From Natronoarchaeum philippinense (GTDB lineage Archaea; Halobacteriota; Halobacteria; Halobacteriales; Natronoarchaeaceae): DNA of 64,000 nt. The notes under the pieces are model-generated. The model was not told where the DNA came from and ran no database searches. It worked only from the letters and a program-made list of their open reading frames with translations. A program made the position numbers and the translations under genes. The stretch lies in the NCBI RefSeq assembly GCF_900215575.1, contig NZ_OBEJ01000002.1, positions 248,001 to 312,000 on the forward strand, read 5' to 3'. Of the stretch, positions 9,239 through 16,601 are shown in pieces. Numbering within the stretch: position 1 is the stretch's first letter; each line of letters starts with the position of its first letter.

Positions 9239-10531
9239 TCAGGCCGGCGCGTAGCAGACCCATCCCTGTGGCGGGATCCAGATCTGCACCCAGCCGTTGC
9301 CGTCGGTGGTGAAGTTGTCGCCGTTGTTGCCAGCGTAGTCGCTGAGCTCCGTGTTGGTCCAGCTCGTCTTGACCCACTTGCCCTGCCACGATCCCGAGCG
9401 ATTGAGACCGACGAGTAGATTCCCGTCGCGCTCGAAGACGTACAGATCCTTGCTCGCGTGGCGCTGAATCGACGACCCGCCGGCGAGATTTCGTCGAATC
9501 CACAGCAGGTTTTGGATATCGCTGTCCCAGTAGGGCATGTCCTTCTGGTAGACGCGTGGATACCCCTCCTGCGTGAGGATGTAGGCGTAGGCCATCTTCT
9601 GGTACTGGGGCGGATCGCTGTCGTGGTTCGAGACGAACGTCATCGCCCTGTAGGAGTTCCAGTCGACGTAGCCGCCGCCGTCGAGCGCGCTGAGGTCGCC
9701 GTTCTGATGGAAGGCGTCCTCTTTCATGGTGTAGTACAGCGGGTAGTCGGTGACCGACATCCCCGTCTGGGCGTAGCCGTCGCAGTAGCTCTTCGAGCCC
9801 TGAAGCACCTCGCCGACCGAGTACAGGCCATGCTGGTTGGCCCACTGATTGGCGTAGTCGCTGAAGAACCACTCGGGAACGTGCTTGGCGGCGTCCCACC
9901 GGATGCCGTCGACGCCGAGGCTGGCGTACTTGTCGACGTAGTCTTGGAGCTGGCCGCGGACGTAGCTCGACTCTTGCTTGAGGTCCGGCAGCCCCGAGAG
10001 GTCGCAGTTTTCCACCTGCCAGTCGTCGCTGTAGTCGTCGATGCCGCCGTTGTGGTGGAAGTCGTTGTAACTGAAGTAGGGGAACTGATCGAAGTTCACG
10101 CCGGCGGCCATGTGGTTGATGACAGCGTCGGCGATGATGTCGAGCCCGTTGTTGTGGGCGGCATCGATCATCTGGCTGTACTCCCACTCGGCGCCGAACA
10201 CGCTGTCGAAGCTCTTGTGATTGATCGGCTGATAACCCAGCGGCGGGTGGTGGTCGTTGTCCTGATCGGCCCGGGTAAGTTTCGACTTCTGGGCTGGCGG
10301 CACCTGAACCGCGTCGAAACCGGCGTTCGCAATGTCGCCTATCTGGTTCTTGATGTCGCTCCAGTCGGTGTGATAGAACTGGAGCACTGCCGAGTCGCCA
10401 ATCGCGGCGGCCCCGCTCCCGGTAGCGAACGCTCCCCCGGCGACGGCAGCACCGGTCGCACCGATACCTTTCAGCACTGTTCGCCTGTCGGGGTTGTACT
10501 CCGTGCCACGACCGTTGTCATCGGGTGACAT
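9239..10531 (-). CDS. Secreted alpha-amylase, Tat-exported GH13
   Basis: Extracellular endo-amylase of 430 residues hydrolysing alpha-1,4 glucans. The N-terminus carries a twin-arginine signal (Arg16-Arg17 in RRTVLKG) followed by an Ala/Gly-rich hydrophobic stretch to about residue 42. The GH13 triad is Asp213 (RWDAAKH), Glu241 (VGEVL) and Asp304 (SNHDSD). A short C-terminal beta domain ends in WVCYAPA, as in archaeal and plant-like amylases. I start at the ATG at 10529-10531, because the extra codons upstream (IIIIFWKN) are AT-rich promoter DNA. An AT-rich segment with TTTTAATG at about 10552-10559 is the likely promoter. It is divergent from gndA. Confidence 0.93.
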   Translation of the reverse strand: MSPDDNGRGTEYNPDRRTVLKGIGATGAAVAGGAFATGSGAAAIGDSAVLQFYHTDWSDIKNQIGDIANAGFDAVQVPPAQKSKLTRADQDNDHHPPLGYQPINHKSFDSVFGAEWEYSQMIDAAHNNGLDIIADAVINHMAAGVNFDQFPYFSYNDFHHNGGIDDYSDDWQVENCDLSGLPDLKQESSYVRGQLQDYVDKYASLGVDGIRWDAAKHVPEWFFSDYANQWANQHGLYSVGEVLQGSKSYCDGYAQTGMSVTDYPLYYTMKEDAFHQNGDLSALDGGGYVDWNSYRAMTFVSNHDSDPPQYQKMAYAYILTQEGYPRVYQKDMPYWDSDIQNLLWIRRNLAGGSSIQRHASKDLYVFERDGNLLVGLNRSGSWQGKWVKTSWTNTELSDYAGNNGDNFTTDGNGWVQIWIPPQGWVCYAPA

Positions 10532-10713
10532 AGCACCGAGTATACAGCCATCTACATTAAAATTTTTCCAAAATATAATTATAATCAATAGTTCAACGTC
10601 CCATAATTATAGAAATATACACAATTATTGTATTCCGTGGGTCGGTACTAACTGCCGCTGTTCCCAACAGACGAACCGCAATCACTACCTTCGTCCCCGA
10701 GGGACAGCGAGGC
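10532..10713. promoter_or_regulatory. AT-rich divergent promoter region, amylase and gndA
   Basis: The 182 bases between the divergent amylase and gndA genes include a stretch at about 10552-10630 that is far richer in A and T than the rest of the window. TATA-like ACATTAAAATT serves the amylase side at a spacing of about 25 bases. The sequence is compatible with regulated expression of both genes, but I see no clear dyad operator. Confidence 0.45.
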
Positions 10714-11610
10714 ATGCAACTGGGCGTTATCGGACTTGGACGGATGGGAGCGATCGTCGTCGACCGGGTACTCGACGCTGGACACGACGTGGTGGCGTTC
10801 GACCTCGACGACGACGCCGTCGCCGCGGCGGCAGACGCCGGCGCGACGCCGGCCGACTCGATCGAAGATCTCGTCGGAAAACTCGGCGACGAAAAGCGAA
10901 TCTGGCTGATGGTTCCCGCCGGGCCCGCGGTCGACGCCGCACTCGATGATCTCGAGGACGTGCTCGACGCCGACGACATCGTCGTCGACGGTGGTAACTC
11001 CCACTTCGAGGACTCGGTACGACGCGCCGAGTCGACCGAGGCGGCGTATCTCGATTGTGGCACCAGCGGCGGCCCCGCCGGCGCCGAGCTCGGCTTCTCA
11101 CTGATGATCGGCGGTCCCGAATGGGCCTACGACGAACTGACCCCCGTCTTCGATGCCGTCGCTACCGGACCTGCTGGTCACGACCGGATGGGAGCAGCCG
11201 GCAGCGGCCACTACGTCAAGATGGTTCACAACGGCGTCGAGTACGCGCTCATGCAAGCCTACGGTGAGGGTTTCGAGTTGCTCGCCGAGGGGCGCTACGA
11301 CCTCGATCTCGAAGCCGTCGCGCGCACGTGGAACAACGGCGCCGTGATCCGGTCGTGGCTGCTGGAGCTCTGCGAGGAGGCGTTCCGCGAAGAGGGTTCG
11401 GATCTGGGAGATGTCGACGATCACGTCGCCGGTGGTTCGACCGGCACGTGGACCGTCCAAGAGGCACTTGAGCAGGAGATCTCGCTTCCGCTGATCTATC
11501 AGGCGCTCGCCGAGCGCTTTGCCAGTCGAGACGAGCGCTTCTCCCGACGGCTCGCCAATCGGCTTCGCTACGGCTTCGGCCGCCACGAGGTCGCGCGGAA
11601 AGAGGAGTAG
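10714..11610 (+). CDS. gndA: 6-phosphogluconate dehydrogenase (short, NAD-type)
   Basis: Oxidatively decarboxylates 6-phosphogluconate to ribulose 5-phosphate in the oxidative pentose phosphate pathway that haloarchaea use for pentose supply. It has an N-terminal Rossmann motif GLGRMG (residues 7-12), the substrate signature GGPAGAELG near residue 127, and the catalytic Lys/Asn segment GHYVKMVHNGVEY. At 298 residues it belongs to the short 6PGDH class rather than the 470-residue form. It is monocistronic and divergent from the amylase. Confidence 0.93.
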   Translation: MQLGVIGLGRMGAIVVDRVLDAGHDVVAFDLDDDAVAAAADAGATPADSIEDLVGKLGDEKRIWLMVPAGPAVDAALDDLEDVLDADDIVVDGGNSHFEDSVRRAESTEAAYLDCGTSGGPAGAELGFSLMIGGPEWAYDELTPVFDAVATGPAGHDRMGAAGSGHYVKMVHNGVEYALMQAYGEGFELLAEGRYDLDLEAVARTWNNGAVIRSWLLELCEEAFREEGSDLGDVDDHVAGGSTGTWTVQEALEQEISLPLIYQALAERFASRDERFSRRLANRLRYGFGRHEVARKEE

Positions 11611-11864
11611 CAGTTTAGTTGCCATCACGGTGCCGGCCCTGCGGCAGCGGCGCCGCGCTTTCGCCGCGAGCGAACTGTAGTTCGAGCGTCGTAGACCTGA
11701 AAACCGCAAGAACGCGACCGCCGTCGCCGTGAGCAAACGAGACTACTTTTTGCCGTGCGAGATGGCCGAACACCGCGAGGCGATCCGAACGGCAGCAGGG
11801 AGGCAGGGAAACGGTGGCTGGGAAACACAATACAATTAAACCAGCATTCCGAACCCACCTCTAT

Positions 11865-12443
11865 ATGGTGAACGAACTGGGGGTCGCTATCGGGATCGGA
11901 CTGACCCTGGTCGCCGTGCTCATGCACTTCTCGCGTGGCACGGGCTGGACTACGAACGAGGACATTTCCCAGCAAGTTCTCGAACGACGTGCCGAAACCG
12001 TACCGGAGACTGACTTCCCCGAACCGATGAATCGCTCGATCGGCGGCGGCGCTCCGGCCGGCGCCATCGGCGGTGGCGAAGCCGGCGGCGAACTCGAAGA
12101 GGGCGGTGACGGCGAGGGCGGCGCCAGCGGTCCCGCTGACATCCCCGAAGACGAGATCGAGTACTACGAGATCGAGTTCGTCAAGGAAGGCGAAACGATC
12201 GAAATCGCCAACAACGAGAACATCCTCGACCGCGGCGAGGAGGAAGGCTGGGATCTTCCTTACGCCTGCCGACAGGGACAGTGTGTCTCCTGTGCGGGTC
12301 AGATCGACGGCGACGCCAACGACCTGATCGAGCACGACAACCAGTCGATGCTCGGAGAGAGCGAGATGGAAGACGGCTACACGCTGACCTGTGTCGCCTA
12401 CCCCCGCGGCGAGTTCTCGATCGAGACGGGCGAACAGCCCTGA
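11865..12443 (+). CDS. Membrane-anchored 2Fe-2S ferredoxin
   Basis: Plant-type [2Fe-2S] electron carrier of 192 residues. An N-terminal hydrophobic segment (ELGVAIGIGLTLVAVLMHF) anchors it to the membrane. A Gly/Glu-rich linker follows, then the ferredoxin domain with cluster ligands Cys135, Cys140, Cys143 and Cys176. I prefer the ATG at 11865 over the in-frame ATG at 11814 because the upstream codons overlap an AT-rich, TATA-like element (ACAATTAAACC, about 11831-11841) about 25-30 bases before 11865. Its electron partner is not encoded nearby. Confidence 0.9.
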   Translation: MVNELGVAIGIGLTLVAVLMHFSRGTGWTTNEDISQQVLERRAETVPETDFPEPMNRSIGGGAPAGAIGGGEAGGELEEGGDGEGGASGPADIPEDEIEYYEIEFVKEGETIEIANNENILDRGEEEGWDLPYACRQGQCVSCAGQIDGDANDLIEHDNQSMLGESEMEDGYTLTCVAYPRGEFSIETGEQP

Positions 12444-12502
12444 CCGACGATATCGTCGACTGTTCTTCGTCTGCGGACGTGATTTCTACGCTCGCTTCAC
12501 AA

Positions 12503-12511
12503 CGGTTATAT
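12503..12511 (+). promoter_or_regulatory. TATA box of tRNA-Arg(CCG)
   Basis: CGGTTATAT lies 27-35 bases before the tRNA 5' end, matching archaeal TATA spacing. Confidence 0.55.
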
Positions 12512-12537
12512 CGCCACACAGTCGTATCCGTATTCGA

Positions 12538-12610
12538 GGGCGCGTAGCTCAGCGGACAGAGCACTTGGTTCCGGACCAAGATGCCGCGGGTTCAAATCCC
12601 GTCGCGCCCG
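12538..12610 (+). tRNA. tRNA-Arg (anticodon CCG)
   Basis: The acceptor GGGCGCG pairs with CGCGCCC, the D arm is GCTC/GAGC, and the anticodon arm CTTGG-TTCCGGA-CCAAG gives anticodon CCG. The T arm is GCGGG-TTCAAAT-CCCGT. No intron and no encoded CCA. Its 3' end is repeated 78 bases downstream. Confidence 0.96.
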
Positions 12611-12674
12611 TTCGACTCGCTTGCGCTCGTCTCACGGACGCGACGTAGCTCGCAAACGCTTCGCGTTTGCTCAC

Positions 12675-12688
12675 TCCCGTCGCGCCCG
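12675..12688 (+). repeat. Direct copy of the tRNA-Arg 3' end
   Basis: TCCCGTCGCGCCCG repeats the last 14 bases of tRNA-Arg(CCG) (12597-12610). Integrases often use tRNA 3' ends as attachment sites, and the DNA to the right carries broken genes. This makes an old integration boundary possible, but no integrase is present in the window. Confidence 0.5.
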
Positions 12689-12810
12689 CTGCTTTGCGCG
12701 AATTGGCACAACGTCGAATAGTTGCTAGAGTGACTGCAGATGTCCTTTCGACTAGTAACGGATAGGCAGACCGTCCCTACATCTGGATCTCATGAGCAAA
12801 CGGAACGCCG

Positions 12811-12975
12811 ATGGTCTCGCTCGACAAAAGAGAACTGCGATTGGACGGTATTGTGGACGCTGACGGCGAGATTCCGCAGGATCAGAAAAAGTACGTCAAT
12901 CGCGTGGCCGAAGGCGCCTATCTCGTGCGCGCGGTCGACGGCGACGACATTCCCGAAGTTGGCGATGCGCTGTGA
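12811..12975 (+). CDS. Hypothetical 54-residue acidic protein
   Basis: A short frame runs from ATG 12811 to TGA 12973-12975. The product begins MVSLDKRELRLDGIVDADGE and ends DIPEVGDAL. It is acidic, has no cysteine or membrane segment, and its composition is haloarchaeal. I do not recognise it; it resembles small hypothetical proteins of mobile regions in style only. It could be intact, or the remainder of a longer gene, because the flanks contain degraded genes. Confidence 0.4.
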   Translation: MVSLDKRELRLDGIVDADGEIPQDQKKYVNRVAEGAYLVRAVDGDDIPEVGDAL

Positions 12976-13227
12976 CGCCAGCCCGCTGGAACCCGGTCTT
13001 CAGCTCCGACCCCACGGGGTCTGGCGCGGATTGAACGGCCAACCCGGATTGATGTATTTTTGCGGGGGCCACCCCACCGCAGGAGTACATCAAACCCCGG
13101 CGTCCACCGGCGCCGATCACCGCGGTGGGCATGGGCGCCGAGCACCATTTATCAATGGCGGCTGAGTTCGTCACCCCCGAACGACCGTTTCGGCCGGTTT
13201 CGAGCAGCGGTACATCAATCGGTACGT
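12976..13227. other. Hairpin-rich non-coding segment
   Basis: About 250 bases without a convincing gene. It holds a perfect dyad GACCCCACGGGGTC at 13008-13021 and a 41-base hairpin at 13051-13091. That hairpin has outer arms GATGTA/TACATC, a 4x4 internal loop and inner arms TGCGG/CCGCA. Further GC-rich inverted repeats lie at about 13097-13140 (CGGCG/CGCCG type). This is compatible with a structured RNA, a small mobile repeat or recombination debris. Confidence 0.4.
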
Positions 13228-13457
13228 ATGAGCCACTACAGTTGCCCCCTGAACGACGAGCGCGAGCGACTCCTCGACCAGCTCGAAGGCGCGACCGATG
13301 CCAACACGCGCGCGACGACACGATCGACGCCGCGATCCGGCACTATCTAGAGGATAAGGAGAATCGGCAGGAACACTGGCGGGAGTTCACGCCGGAGCAG
13401 TTGGAGCTATTGAGTACGCCGTCAATCTCTATTCAATACTATCCTCAAGTAAAATGA
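13228..13457 (+). pseudogene. Frameshifted small DNA-binding-like protein
   Basis: Two overlapping frames make one plausible small protein. The first begins at ATG 13228 (MSHYSCPLNDERERLLDQLE...) and breaks at about 13315. The other frame continues DDTIDAAIRHYLEDKENRQEHWREF to the TGA at 13455-13457. Losing one base near GCGCGCGACGAC explains the break. The segment DTIDAAIRHYLE resembles the C-terminal helix of ribbon-helix-helix-like haloarchaeal proteins. Together the parts would give about 76 residues. A sequencing error is the main alternative to a true pseudogene. Confidence 0.55.
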
Positions 13458-13526
13458 GACTTAGACACAGATTGCTGTGACTGGGTGGAAGTGTGATCGT
13501 CAAATAAAATAGGTTAATTGCGGGGG

Positions 13527-13979
13527 TTATCCGCTAACGTCGTAGTCGTGGTTTGACAGCTCAGTCGACTGGCTCCCGTCAGAGGATTCCCACGTGAGCG
13601 TGGCAGTACCAGTGCTGTCACTACCGTCGATGACTAATTCGACGGAATTGCCGGCAGTCATCGAATTGCTGTAGTAGTTATCTAGGGTGATGGGGCTTGT
13701 ACTACTGTTGTCGGGAACAGTCAACGTGATCTGGCTGGGACTGCTGACCGTATCCCCTCCACCATGCTCCACGGTCACGGATCCGAGGTTTGATCCGTCA
13801 TCTGTGCTGTTATCAGCCCAATCCCACTGCACTTGCGGTGCAGATTCTTGGCTGCCACCGATGTCAAGGACGAACGCACCGATCACGGCGGCTAGGATGA
13901 CGGTGATTGCAACCATCAGAATGACGCCGATAACCGGCGACACAGCGTCATCGTCCGTGAATAGTTCTTTCAGATCCAT
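13527..13979 (-). CDS. Type IV pilin (first of a tandem pair by position)
   Basis: Archaeal PilA-like major or minor pilin of 150 residues. The N-terminus has a short charged leader ([11 protein letters not shown]) followed by the conserved hydrophobic domain [20 protein letters not shown]. The prepilin peptidase PibD would cut just before this domain, which forms the pilus core. The rest is a Ser/Thr/Gly-rich globular domain ending [14 protein letters not shown]. The start is 2 bases after the stop of the upstream pilin, so both are co-transcribed. GC is lower than in neighbouring genes. Role: surface adhesion or biofilm filaments. Confidence 0.92.
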   Translation of the reverse strand: MDLKELFTDDDAVSPVIGVILMVAITVILAAVIGAFVLDIGGSQESAPQVQWDWADNSTDDGSNLGSVTVEHGGGDTVSSPSQITLTVPDNSSTSPITLDNYYSNSMTAGNSVELVIDGSDSTGTATLTWESSDGSQSTELSNHDYDVSG

Positions 13980-13981
13980 TA

Positions 13982-14419
13982 TTATGTCAGGTCGTAATCG
14001 TGGCTCGAGAGTTCAGTCGACTGACTGCCATCTGAAGACTCCCAGATAAGGGTGATCGTCCCCGTAGAGCCACCAGAGGTGCCGGGAACAACTTCAGAGT
14101 CGCCAGCTGTGATCGAATCTGCGAATGATCCGCCAATACCACTGCTCCCGAGAGTCTGTTCGGTAGCATCACCGGTCACCGAGATTTGTCCGGGATTGTT
14201 GACGGTGTCTCCCCCACCATGAGAGAGTGTCACTTCGTTAGCACCCGCATCATCTGACCAGTCCCACTGAACTTGCGGTGCGCTCTCCTGACTGCCACCG
14301 ATGTCGAGGACGAAGGCTCCGATCACGGCGGCCAGAATGACGGTGATTGCAACCATCAGGATGACGCCGATGACCGGCGACACAGCGTCGTCGTCGGTGA
14401 ATAGCTCTTTTAGATTCAT
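13982..14419 (-). CDS. Type IV pilin, upstream member of the pair
   Basis: PilA-like pilin of 145 residues, starting at the ATG at 14417-14419 ([11 protein letters not shown]). Upstream in-frame codons (VFARYILCC) cover the promoter and are unlikely to be translated. The first roughly 52 residues (leader, hydrophobic domain and [14 protein letters not shown]) are almost identical to the downstream pilin. The last 20 ([18 protein letters not shown]) are also shared, while the middle differs. The promoter carries a TATA box and a perfect 15-base dyad. Confidence 0.92.
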   Translation of the reverse strand: MNLKELFTDDDAVSPVIGVILMVAITVILAAVIGAFVLDIGGSQESAPQVQWDWSDDAGANEVTLSHGGGDTVNNPGQISVTGDATEQTLGSSGIGGSFADSITAGDSEVVPGTSGGSTGTITLIWESSDGSQSTELSSHDYDLT

Positions 14420-14430
14420 GTTTTGCGATT

Positions 14431-14445
14431 GTTCACGCCGTGAAC
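14431..14445 (-). promoter_or_regulatory. Perfect dyad operator before the pilin operon
   Basis: GTTCACG-C-CGTGAAC is a perfect 7+1+7 inverted repeat, 12 bases upstream of the pilin start codon. A TATA-like CGTTATATCC lies at 14455-14464. The transcription start should be about 25 bases below that box, inside the dyad, so a bound repressor would block transcription. The regulator is unknown. Confidence 0.55.
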
Positions 14446-14454
14446 AGCAACAAA

Positions 14455-14464
14455 GGATATAACG
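14455..14464 (-). promoter_or_regulatory. TATA box of the pilin operon
   Basis: Minus-strand CGTTATATCC, about 36-45 bases before the ATG at 14419. It implies a leader of about ten bases. Confidence 0.5.
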
Positions 14465-14646
14465 TGCGAACACCACAGTTCGCGTGAGGCATTGTCCAAT
14501 TGGGGACGTGGTGGCGTCCCACGCCTCGCCGTCCTTCGTTGCGTACCGACGTTATCAGTCCTCATTAGAGTCAAATGTAATAAAACCATTCCTACCACGC
14601 AAGCATCTAGTAGGTATTTTCTATCCACGGCGTGACCACGTAGCTA

Positions 14647-15069
14647 ATGCCCTCGCCGTTCGTCACCGAGCGTGCCCTCGCCAATACCTACGCCAGTCGG
14701 TCGTACGAAACGGCCTACTAGCGGGTTCTCCTGTATCGGAAGGCCCAACGCGCCAAGCTCCGGCATCCAGACAAGGGTTCGTACGCGCTCGCAAGCGAAC
14801 TCGACGTGGGGCGGAACGCGATCCGGGGGTGGGTCGACGGCGGTGCGGTGCCGAACCCCGTTCGGGCGATCCAGATTGCCGACCGACGCGGGTGGGTCGA
14901 TCTCGATTACGACAGCGATGTGTTCGCACCGCTGAATCGGCTCACGGGCGGAGTGTGGCTCACAAACGTACAGCGGTTGCTCTCCCGTCACCTCGGCTTT
15001 TCAACTGTGTCGAAGCCAAGCACTCCGGGTCGTGGAACTCATGTATGTCCGGGCGCCTATCACGCACCA
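14647..15069 (+). pseudogene. Helix-turn-helix protein gene with in-frame stop, truncated
   Basis: One reading frame begins MPSPFVTERALANTYASRSY at ATG 14647 and meets TAG at 14719-14721. It then continues in the same frame with RVLLYRKAQRAKLRHPDKGSYALASELDVGRNAIRGWVDGGAVP. That part looks like a helix-turn-helix segment in which a Tyr/Ala-rich helix and a recognition helix are followed by WVDG. The frame then runs without a stop into DUF6663, but the residues after about 14940 lose coherence, so the 3' end seems deleted. Similar N-terminal segments precede homing-endonuclease-like domains in haloarchaea; this link is from memory and unverified. Confidence 0.5.
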
Positions 15070-15657
15070 ATGCAACAGACGTCTGACGGACGATTTCGCG
15101 TGCTCTCTGGTCGAAGTGACGATGAGTGGCTCTTGCTGGACGTGGAGTCGGCGGAACCGACGTATGTCCCGACGGCGTCGGCACCCGACCTCGCGGTCGG
15201 CAATCGGATCGAGGCGTCGCTTCGCTGGGCGGACGGCGACCCGAGCGTCGACGACTACTCGATGCTCTCACCGACGAGCTTTCAGTTCGCTCGCACCGAC
15301 GAAGCCGTCTTTCAGGCCGCCCAAGAGTGCTTCGAGGCGGCCCGGTCAGCGGGCGAGGCGATGAACTCCCGGGTCACCTACAGCACCGACAACGAGCCAA
15401 ACGGCGTCGTCTACACGTTTGCCGAGCAGTCCGGCCAGCGCGATCTGTTTACCGAATTCCGCGATGGCGTCAAGCCGCTCGATCCGCTGGTCGCACGTGC
15501 CGCCGAGGACGCCACGCCGCCGTTTTCCGTGTGGATTCTCGACCCGCGCGAACCGTTCGTGCTCGTCTACATCGTGCTCGATCCCGACGGAATCCTCGAA
15601 GAGACGATGCGAGATACGTATAAAAATCGAGGGTCACAGCCGACGAGCCCCGATTAG
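15070..15657 (+). CDS. DUF6663 family protein
   Basis: Conserved haloarchaeal protein of 195 residues, function unknown. I start at the ATG at 15070 (MQQTSDGRFRVLSG); the same frame stays open upstream but belongs to the decayed gene. The protein has a beta-rich N-terminal half (residues 1-80) and a conserved C-terminal half with AGEAMNSRVTYSTDNEPNGVVY and PFVLVYIVLDPDG. There is no signal peptide or membrane segment. It marks the return to core chromosome after the accessory segment. Confidence 0.75.
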   Translation: MQQTSDGRFRVLSGRSDDEWLLLDVESAEPTYVPTASAPDLAVGNRIEASLRWADGDPSVDDYSMLSPTSFQFARTDEAVFQAAQECFEAARSAGEAMNSRVTYSTDNEPNGVVYTFAEQSGQRDLFTEFRDGVKPLDPLVARAAEDATPPFSVWILDPREPFVLVYIVLDPDGILEETMRDTYKNRGSQPTSPD

Positions 15658-16013
15658 GACCCGGACGGGAGCTAATTTCCGCGGCCCCTACGACCGTGCT
15701 GGAATCCCCAGGTTCACGAACGCCGCTCGCGCGTCGTCCGCTACGTTGGTCTTGACGACCGTCCGTCCGGGCGGACGGTTTCCGGGCCACTGCGAGTCTC
15801 CTTCGGAGCGTTCACCTCGGTCCCGTGTGACGGGGAGTTTAGTTTTGCTCCGGCTCCGCACGATCCGTCCGCGAATCGGACAGTTCGTGTCGGAGCGTCC
15901 GGTGTATCCTCGGGTGCTCGTCGGACATATTGAGATACGGCACCACACAGCATAAACAGTGTTGGCGATGGCCCGAGATGTCGCATCGGCGTCACGCTGG
16001 GCCGCACCGGCGC
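15658..16013. other. Intergenic region, 356 bases, no gene seen
   Basis: Contains short frames in both directions without recognisable products and a GC-rich inverted repeat (CGTCCG/CGGACG, about 15761-15778) that could act as a terminator or operator. Composition is more variable than in flanking genes. Confidence 0.35.
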
Positions 16014-16601
16014 CTACGTCCGCCCGTTCTCGCCGAGTCGGATGTGGCGGCCGACGCAATCGACCAGCCTGTCGAGCGCCGCCTGCTCTCGGCTGGTGAC
16101 GGGATGGTCAGCGCCGAGTTCGTCGCTCTCGAAGGCGTTGAGAACGGCCGCGTCGGCGTCGTCACAGTACGAGCAAAGCCGATCCGGATCGGTCCTCTCG
16201 GCCTGAAACGGGATCGTCGCATCGTTGACGAACACCGCCGCGGGATCGGCGGGTGCTGCGCGCAGCAGTTCCAGCGCGCGCTCGGCGTTGTCGGCGGCGA
16301 GGGCGCGGGCCTCGCGCTCGTCGTCGCCTTCCGACCGGGGGGCGTGGGCGGCAAGGACGCCGTGAAATGCCGCCGAGGGAACCTCGACGAATCGGTCGAG
16401 TCGCCCGCCGAGCAGGACGCCGTCGCGCTCGATTTCGGGGGCGAACTCCAGCACGACGACGCCGTCGGCGCCGCGCTCGTCGATCCAGTCCTCGAGCGCC
16501 TGTGCGGTCAGCCGCGTTTTGCCGACGTTCGAGGGACCGGTGACCAGTGTCGTGCCCCGCAGCGGCGTCGCCAGCTCCGGGCCGGGTTGCTCCTCAGGCA
16601 T
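16014..16601 (-). CDS. P-loop NTPase overlapping the Nramp-like transporter
   Basis: Cytoplasmic 195-residue ATP/GTP-binding protein. Walker A is GPSNVGKT near residues 21-28, and a Walker B-like strand VVVLEF follows near 47-52. A CSYC pair lies near residue 140, and the segment NDATIPFQ looks conserved. The start codon at 16601 lies inside the end of the transporter gene (8-base overlap), so translation is probably coupled. It may regulate or energise the transporter, which is inference. It does not match ABC ATPases: no LSGGQ signature is seen. Confidence 0.75.
   Translation of the reverse strand: MPEEQPGPELATPLRGTTLVTGPSNVGKTRLTAQALEDWIDERGADGVVVLEFAPEIERDGVLLGGRLDRFVEVPSAAFHGVLAAHAPRSEGDDEREARALAADNAERALELLRAAPADPAAVFVNDATIPFQAERTDPDRLCSYCDDADAAVLNAFESDELGADHPVTSREQAALDRLVDCVGRHIRLGENGRT

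Noticed and set aside
13125-13457. Intact 110-residue gene starting at 13125
   Set aside because: Residues before 13315 in this frame look non-coding (Arg/Pro-rich), while another frame there gives a sensible protein start; a frameshift explains both.
14719-14721. TAG as a pyrrolysine codon
   Set aside because: Haloarchaea are not known to encode the pyrrolysine system, and the downstream part is also truncated.
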